Source: Bacillota bacterium
Lineage (GTDB): Bacteria; Bacillota; Clostridia; Peptostreptococcales; Anaerovoracaceae
Direction of reading: 5' to 3'
Assembly: GCA_016281165.1 (NCBI GenBank)
Contig: JAEEIC010000031.1
Coordinates: 1 to 6,142 of the forward strand
Length of the DNA stretch: 6,142 nt
Position 1 is the first letter of the stretch, and each line of letters begins with the position of its first letter. Below are positions 1 through 3,555 of this stretch, piece by piece. Under the pieces are notes generated by a model, which searched no databases, was not told where the DNA came from, and saw only the letters and a list, made by a program, of their open reading frames with translations. The position numbers were made by a program, and so were the translations under genes.

Positions 1-780
1 GAGGGCGTTCCCGAAAGCGAGATACCCGTCGAGCTTCAGGACGCCTCATATGAAGGCCAGATCGCCAAAGACATGCTCTGCAAGGCCAACCTGAGGCTGG
101 TCGTGAGCATCGCCAAGAGATATGTCGGAAGGGGCATGCTCTTCCTCGACCTCATCCAGGAGGGCAATCTGGGCCTCATGAAGGCGGTAGAGAAGTTCGA
201 CTGGAGAAGGGGCTTCAAGTTCAGCACCTACGCTACCTGGTGGATCAGGCAGGCCATAACCCGCTCCATCGCCGATCAGGGCCGCACCATCAGGATACCG
301 GTCCACATGGTGGAGACCATCAACAAGCAGATCAGAGTGACCAGGCAGCTGGTGCAGGAGCTGGGACGCGACCCCTCGCCCGAAGAGATCGCCAGAGAGA
401 TGGAGATACCCGTCGAAAAGGTGAGAGAGATCTCCAAGATCGCCCAGGAGCCGGTCTCTTTGGAGACGCCCATAGGCGAAGAGGAGGACAGCCATCTGGG
501 AGACTTCATCCCCGACGACGACGTGCCTTCTCCCGCTGACGCCGCGGCCTTCTCCATGCTCAAGGAGCAGCTGGACGAGGTGCTCAATACCCTGACTCCC
601 AGAGAGCAGAAGGTCCTGAGGCTCAGGTTCGGCCTGGACGACGGCAGGACCCGCACCCTTGAGGAGGTCGGCCAGGAGTTCGACGTCACGCGCGAGCGCA
701 TCAGGCAGATAGAGGCCAAGGCCCTAAGAAAGCTCAGACATCCTTCCAGGAGCAGAAAGCTGAGAGATTATCTTGAATGA
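1..780 (+). CDS. rpoD: RNA polymerase primary sigma factor (RpoD/SigA), C-terminal part, 5' truncated
   Basis: This is the vegetative sigma-70 factor, which directs RNA polymerase to housekeeping promoters. The frame is open from base 1 and the stop is TGA 778-780, giving 259 visible residues; the N-terminal part lies upstream of the window. Region 2 is clear: ANLRLVVSIAKRY at residues 29-41, the core-binding DLIQEGN at 50-56, and the -10 recognition/melting stretch FKFSTYATWWIRQAITR at 72-88. Region 3 follows at about residues 95-185, including GRTIRIPVHMVE. Region 4 spans about 186-259, with the -35-binding helix-turn-helix at about 220-246 (VTRERIRQIEAKALRKLR). No key residue is missing. 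Arginine is mostly AGG/AGA (21 of 27 codons by my count). In Firmicutes this gene normally follows dnaG. Its last 8 nt overlap trmK, so the two are very likely co-transcribed and translationally coupled. Group 1 identity is firm because all the region 2 and 4 signatures are present and the acidic loop between regions 3 and 4 is typical. Confidence 0.97.
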   Translation, partial: EGVPESEIPVELQDASYEGQIAKDMLCKANLRLVVSIAKRYVGRGMLFLDLIQEGNLGLMKAVEKFDWRRGFKFSTYATWWIRQAITRSIADQGRTIRIPVHMVETINKQIRVTRQLVQELGRDPSPEEIAREMEIPVEKVREISKIAQEPVSLETPIGEEEDSHLGDFIPDDDVPSPADAAAFSMLKEQLDEVLNTLTPREQKVLRLRFGLDDGRTRTLEEVGQEFDVTRERIRQIEAKALRKLRHPSRSRKLRDYLE

Positions 781-1489
781 TATAAAGCTGTCGGAAAGAC
801 TGGCGCTGATCGCTTCTCTCGTCAGAGGCGGCAGCGCGGCTGACATAGGCACAGATCACGGATTTGTGCCTTTATTTTTGATGCGGGAGGGCGTCTGCGA
901 AAAGCTCATACTGACGGACGTGAACGAGGGGCCGCTCAGGAAAGCGGAAGAGAATATCAGGCTCTTCGGACTCGATCCCGCTCTTTTCGATCTCAGGCTC
1001 GGCAGCGGGCTCTCGGTGCTCAGGCCCGGCGAGACTCGTACCGTGATCATCGCCGGCATGGGGGGAGAACTGATAGCCTCCATACTGGCTGAGGATCTGC
1101 CAAAAACAAGGACCTTCGGCCGCTTCGTCCTGCAGCCCAGGACGAGGGCGGGAGAGCTCCGGCGCTGGCTCGACATGAACGCTTTCGCCATCACCGATGA
1201 GCGCCTGGCGAGAGAACGGGGCAGGATATGCCAGGTCATATGCGCCTCCCCCAAAGGCGCGGAGGACGCGCGCGGGGAAGAAACAGAAGTTTTCGCCGCT
1301 CCTTCGGACTATGAGTATCCTCCTTTCCTGCTGTCCCTGCGCGATCCACTGGCGGCCGAATATATCGCCCGCGAGAAGGCGAGGCTCAAAAGGCAGCTTC
1401 AGGAGGTCGGAAAGGCCAGGAGCGCCGCCTCCGCTTCGGCGGCGGAGGAGAGGCTCACGCTGCTTCTTGATAAACTGAACAGTCTGTGA
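773..1489 (+). CDS. trmK: tRNA (adenine(22)-N1)-methyltransferase TrmK, TTG start
   Basis: This is an S-adenosylmethionine-dependent methyltransferase of the TrmK (YqfN/COG2384) family, which makes m1A at position 22 of tRNAs in the cytoplasm. The protein is 238 residues, the usual family length. Visible signatures are the SAM-binding motif ADIGTDHG at 23-30, an acidic end of strand 2 at LTDVNEGP (47-54), the family hallmark VIIAGMGGE at 91-99, and LQPR at 120-123. The last 45 residues (about 193-236) are charged and helical, matching the C-terminal coiled-coil domain of the family. The start is decided by the sequence: an in-frame TGA at 761-763 excludes anything upstream, and the ATG at 777 leads straight to a stop. 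TTG at 773 is therefore the only start that keeps the conserved LSERL N-terminus. Its ribosome site is weak (GAGAG at about 762-766), which fits coupling to rpoD, whose stop it overlaps. The gene order rpoD-trmK is the Firmicutes arrangement; the NIF3/YqfO gene often found next is absent here. Confidence 0.95.
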   Translation: MNDIKLSERLALIASLVRGGSAADIGTDHGFVPLFLMREGVCEKLILTDVNEGPLRKAEENIRLFGLDPALFDLRLGSGLSVLRPGETRTVIIAGMGGELIASILAEDLPKTRTFGRFVLQPRTRAGELRRWLDMNAFAITDERLARERGRICQVICASPKGAEDARGEETEVFAAPSDYEYPPFLLSLRDPLAAEYIAREKARLKRQLQEVGKARSAASASAAEERLTLLLDKLNSL

Positions 1490-1495
1490 TATATT
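1467..1495 (+). promoter_or_regulatory. Sigma-70-type promoter of rnpB, inside the 3' end of trmK
   Basis: A -35 box TTGATA (1467-1472) and a -10 box TATATT (1490-1495) are separated by exactly 17 nt. A TG at 1487-1488 gives an extended -10. The predicted transcription start, about 6-7 nt downstream, falls at 1501-1502, where the 5' strand of RNase P RNA helix P1 begins. That agreement of start point and RNA end is the main support. The boxes overlap the last codons and the stop of trmK. Confidence 0.8.
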
Positions 1496-1500
1496 GATTT

Positions 1501-1873
1501 GTCGAGCAGTCCAGACGGTCGCGGCCGGTCCCGCAGGGGGCCGGGTGAGGAAAGTCCGGGCTCCGCAGGGCGAGGATGCCGGCTAACGGCCGGTGGGGGC
1601 GACCCTAAGGAAAGTGCAACAGAAAAGAACCGCCGCCTCTGGCGGCAAGGGTGAAAAGGCGAGGCAAGAGCTCACCGGGTCCGCGGTAACGCGGGCCGTC
1701 AGTGTAAACCCCATCCGGAGCAAGACCAAGCAGGGAGGCAACTGCGAGAGCAAAGTGCCTGAAAGGGGGCGGCCCGTCCCTTCCCGGAAGGTAGGTCGCT
1801 TGAGCCTGCGGGCGACCGCAGGTCTAGAAAGATGATCGTCAAATACAGAACCCGGCTTACAGAACTGCTCGAC
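1501..1873 (+). ncRNA. rnpB: RNase P RNA (rnpB), catalytic subunit
   Basis: This is the ribozyme subunit of RNase P, which removes the 5' leader from precursor tRNAs together with the small RnpA protein. The ends are set by helix P1: GTCGAGCAGT at 1501-1510 is a perfect 10-bp complement of ACTGCTCGAC at 1864-1873. Helix P2 is also visible, with 1514-1520 pairing with 1834-1840 through one G-U. The universal core motifs that form pseudoknotted helix P4 are present: GAGGAAAGTCCGG at 1547-1559 and ACAGAACCCGGCTTA at 1845-1859. In between lie AGTGCAACAGAAA (about 1614), AAGGGTGAAAAGG (about 1648) and CCGGAGCAAGACCAA (about 1714). The overall layout resembles the ancestral A-type RNA rather than the Bacillus B-type; I am less sure of the subtype than of the identity. 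Length is about 373 nt, normal for the family. Transcription probably starts at the promoter overlapping trmK and stops at the adjacent intrinsic terminator. Open frames crossing this region are not genes. Confidence 0.97.
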
Positions 1874-1877
1874 CTTT

Positions 1878-1908
1878 GGCTTTCAGTTTCCGCTGAAGGC
1901 CGTTTTTT
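1878..1908 (+). terminator. Intrinsic terminator of rnpB
   Basis: A 9-bp stem (GGCTTTCAG 1878-1886 with CTGAAGGCC 1893-1901, one G-U pair) closes a 6-nt loop and is followed by a run of six T at 1903-1908. It begins 4 nt after the end of helix P1, as expected for rnpB. The xth start codon lies only 24 nt beyond the T run. Confidence 0.93.
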
Positions 1909-1932
1909 GAAGATCGATGAAGGAGGGAAGAG

Positions 1933-2685
1933 ATGAAGATCCTGACATGGAACGTCAACGGCATCAGGGCCTGCATGGATAAGGGCATGCTCGATTACTT
2001 TGATTCCGCGAATGTTGACATAATATGTTTACAGGAGACCAAGATGCAGCCGGGCCAGGCGGTCGTCCCCACGCCCGGATATAAGCAGTACTGGAACAGC
2101 GCCGTCAAAAAAGGCTATTCCGGCACCGCCATATTCACGAAAGAGGAACCTCTCTCCGTCAACTACGATATAGACGCCGAGGGCCACGATACCGAGGGCA
2201 GGGCGATCACCCTGGAATTCCCGGCATTCTACATGGTCACCAACTATACTCCCAACGCCCAGGACGGCCTCGCCCGCATCGACTACCGCCTGCAGTGGGA
2301 GGCCGCCAACCGCGAGTACCTGAAGAAGCTCGACGCGAAGAAGCCCGTGATACTCTGCGGCGATCTCAACGTCGCCCACAACGAGATCGACCTCAAGAAC
2401 CCCAAGACCAACAGGGGCAACGCCGGCTTCTCCGACGAGGAGAGAGAAGCCTTCGGGCAGCTGCTCTCCTGCGGCTTCACCGACAGCTTCCGCTATCTCT
2501 ATCCGGAAAAAGTCGAGTACACCTGGTGGTCCTACCGCATGAAGGCCAGAGAGCGCAACGCGGGGTGGAGGATCGATTATTTCATCGTCTCGGACCGCAT
2601 AAAGGACAAGGTGAAGGCTGTTACTATCAGGGGAGACGTATACGGAAGCGACCACTGCCCCGTGGAGCTCGACATCGATCTTTGA
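1933..2685 (+). CDS. xth: Exodeoxyribonuclease III / AP endonuclease (ExoA/Xth)
   Basis: This DNA repair enzyme of the endonuclease/exonuclease/phosphatase fold cleaves DNA 5' of abasic sites in base-excision repair. It also has 3'-5' exonuclease and 3'-phosphatase activities in this family. The 250-residue length is typical of the Bacillus ExoA-type group. The catalytic set is complete: N7 in TWNVNG, metal ligand E35 in LQETK, Y105 in NYTPNA, D144 and N146 in GDLNVAHNEIDL, D215 in GWRIDYF, and the D240-H241 pair in SDHCPVEL. The insert WWSYR (199-203), followed by ARERNAGWRIDY, is also characteristic. The start ATG is preceded by a near-perfect Shine-Dalgarno AAGGAGGG (1920-1927). The gap between the rnpB terminator and this gene is too short for a separate complete promoter, so expression probably depends on read-through or a promoter hidden in rnpB. 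A terminator follows 15 nt after the stop. Confidence 0.96.
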   Translation: MKILTWNVNGIRACMDKGMLDYFDSANVDIICLQETKMQPGQAVVPTPGYKQYWNSAVKKGYSGTAIFTKEEPLSVNYDIDAEGHDTEGRAITLEFPAFYMVTNYTPNAQDGLARIDYRLQWEAANREYLKKLDAKKPVILCGDLNVAHNEIDLKNPKTNRGNAGFSDEEREAFGQLLSCGFTDSFRYLYPEKVEYTWWSYRMKARERNAGWRIDYFIVSDRIKDKVKAVTIRGDVYGSDHCPVELDIDL

Positions 2686-2700
2686 TCAGCTTCTTTCATG

Positions 2701-2724
2701 AAGACCCGGCCATCCGGGTCTTTT
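2701..2724 (+). terminator. Intrinsic terminator after xth
   Basis: GACCCGG (2703-2709) pairs with CCGGGTC (2714-2720) around a 4-nt loop. Flanking A residues at 2701-2702 can extend the stem into the T run 2721-2724. The position 15 nt after the xth stop supports the role. It separates the housekeeping part of the window from the downstream two-gene unit. Confidence 0.85.
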
Positions 2725-2731
2725 CTGCGCC

Positions 2732-2751
2732 GGGCACTATTTACAGTGTCC
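2732..2751 (+). promoter_or_regulatory. Small inverted repeat in the intergenic region
   Basis: GGGCACT (2732-2738) and AGTGTCC (2745-2751) form a 7-bp inverted repeat (one G-U as RNA) around a 6-nt A/T-rich spacer. It lies just upstream of the probable promoter at 2765-2793, so a protein-binding operator is one reading. A second, weak terminator hairpin with the T-rich stretch at 2757-2761 is another. The sequence alone does not decide between them. Confidence 0.35.
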
Positions 2752-2764
2752 TATGCTTTTTGGC

Positions 2765-2793
2765 TTGTATTTCCCAGTAAAATAAGTTAATAT
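2765..2793 (+). promoter_or_regulatory. Probable promoter of the Lgt-like / surface protein unit
   Basis: An AT-rich block (about 2776-2798) stands out in GC-rich surroundings between the xth terminator and the next gene. The best-spaced pair is TTGTAT (2765-2770) and TAATAT (2788-2793) with a 17-nt spacer. The -10 matches four of six consensus bases and the -35 three of six. An alternative -10 is TATAAA at 2793-2798, with a poorer -35. Transcription would start near 2799-2805, at the base of the leader hairpins. The presence of a promoter here is more certain than the exact boxes. Confidence 0.55.
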
Positions 2794-2795
2794 AT

Positions 2796-2859
2796 AAACA
2801 CTGACCGGTCCTGTGACCGGGTGTTTTTGCTGCGGAAAGCCGCGGCAAAAACAGGAGGG
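2796..2859 (+). promoter_or_regulatory. Double-hairpin mRNA leader ending at the ribosome binding site
   Basis: Hairpin A has a 6-bp core, CCGGTC (2805-2810) with GACCGG (2815-2820), around the loop CTGT. Its outer part AAACAC (2796-2801) can pair with GTGTTT (2821-2826) across a 3-nt bulge, and a T run to 2828 follows, so it resembles a terminator. Hairpin B is a continuous 13-bp stem with one G-U: GTTTTTGC-T-GCGG (2823-2835) pairs with CCGC-G-GCAAAAAC (2840-2852) around an AAAG loop. The segment 2823-2826 is needed by both the outer stem of A and by B. AGGAGGG (2853-2859), the ribosome binding site of the next gene, begins right after B. This suggests attenuation, translational control or a stabilising 5' structure. 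I recognise no known riboswitch. Confidence 0.55.
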
Positions 2860-2867
2860 AAAAGCTG

Positions 2868-3551
2868 ATGACCGAGCTGCTGAGGGAAAACTCGAATCTG
2901 ATCGCCGTGCTCACCGGCTGGATCGCCGGCTGCTTCATAGTGTATCGCCAAAGGGACGTCCTGAAGCTGCGGGGAGCGCTTCCCTGCGCTCTGACGGCAG
3001 CGCTGTTCTCGGCGCTCAGCGTGCTCTCCGCCATGCTCTTCGCCGGCATCGAGGGCCTGCTGGGAGGGCAGGGCTTCAGCCTGGGCGCCGTGTCGCTCTA
3101 CGGCTGCTTCTTCATCTGCCCCCTGATGCTGCGGATCCTCGCGAAGGCCGGCAGGCGCACATACGCGGACGTCATGGACGTCTACGCCCTGTACGCCGTC
3201 CCCTCGCTCTTCCTGATGCGCTGCAACTGCCTCATCTCGGGCTGCTGCTCCGGCAGGCAGATCCCCGGCACCCTGATGCACTGGCCGACCCGGGAGGCCG
3301 AGATGGTCTTCTATGCGATCGTCTTCGCGCTCCTGCTGAAGCGTGAGAAGGGCCGCGTCCGCGGGACCCAGTTCCCTTACCTTACGGCCCTCTACGGGGC
3401 CTTCAGGTTCGTCTGCGAGTGGTTCCGCGTCTCCGGCAACGGGACTTACCTGCACCTTGCCCACGGCTGGTCCCTGATCGCCGCCTTCACCGGCTATTCA
3501 CTTTACACTGAGTTAAACAGAAAGAAAAAACAAACTGTTCAAAGAGGATAA
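2868..3551 (+). CDS. Divergent Lgt-family (prolipoprotein diacylglyceryl transferase-like) membrane protein
   Basis: This is a 227-residue integral membrane protein with about six hydrophobic segments (roughly 10-26, 37-60, 72-91, 103-117, 145-157 and 198-213). Its architecture is that of a shortened Lgt, the enzyme that attaches diacylglycerol to lipoprotein cysteines. The Lgt signature region is seen at 118-130 (RCNCLISGCCSGR), which aligns residue by residue with the GRxGNFxNGExxGR motif of true Lgt. WPTREAE (139-145) and RFVCEWFR (180-187) correspond to later conserved blocks. R118, G129, R180 and E184 match conserved Lgt positions. The Asn and Glu of the signature are replaced by Cys (C121, C126), and no His lies where the HGG motif is expected (about 69-80, GFSLGAVSLYG). 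True lipoprotein modification is therefore doubtful. The start ATG is 8 nt after a strong AGGAGGG. The gene ends 4 nt before the large surface protein, implying one operon. The fold family is fairly sure; the activity is unknown. Confidence 0.75.
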   Translation: MTELLRENSNLIAVLTGWIAGCFIVYRQRDVLKLRGALPCALTAALFSALSVLSAMLFAGIEGLLGGQGFSLGAVSLYGCFFICPLMLRILAKAGRRTYADVMDVYALYAVPSLFLMRCNCLISGCCSGRQIPGTLMHWPTREAEMVFYAIVFALLLKREKGRVRGTQFPYLTALYGAFRFVCEWFRVSGNGTYLHLAHGWSLIAAFTGYSLYTELNRKKKQTVQRG

Positions 3552-3555
3552 AAAG

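Noticed and set aside
1593..1835. An 80-codon open frame on the + strand
   Set aside because: It lies wholly within the RNase P RNA, whose helices and core motifs explain the sequence.
2029..2655. A 208-codon antisense frame opposite xth
   Set aside because: It is a GC-rich shadow of a gene with a complete catalytic set; its translation has no recognisable motif and it has no ribosome site in a sensible place.
2787..3464. A 225-codon antisense frame opposite the Lgt-like gene
   Set aside because: Its translation is Asp/Glu/Arg/Gln-rich low-complexity sequence typical of the complement of a hydrophobic gene, and it crosses the promoter and hairpin leader.
1..3551. Possible codon-use shift as a sign of gene transfer: AGG/AGA arginine in 21 of 27 codons in rpoD versus 6 of 16 in the Lgt-like gene
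   Set aside because: Counts are small and xth is intermediate (7 of 14), so expression or composition effects explain it equally well.
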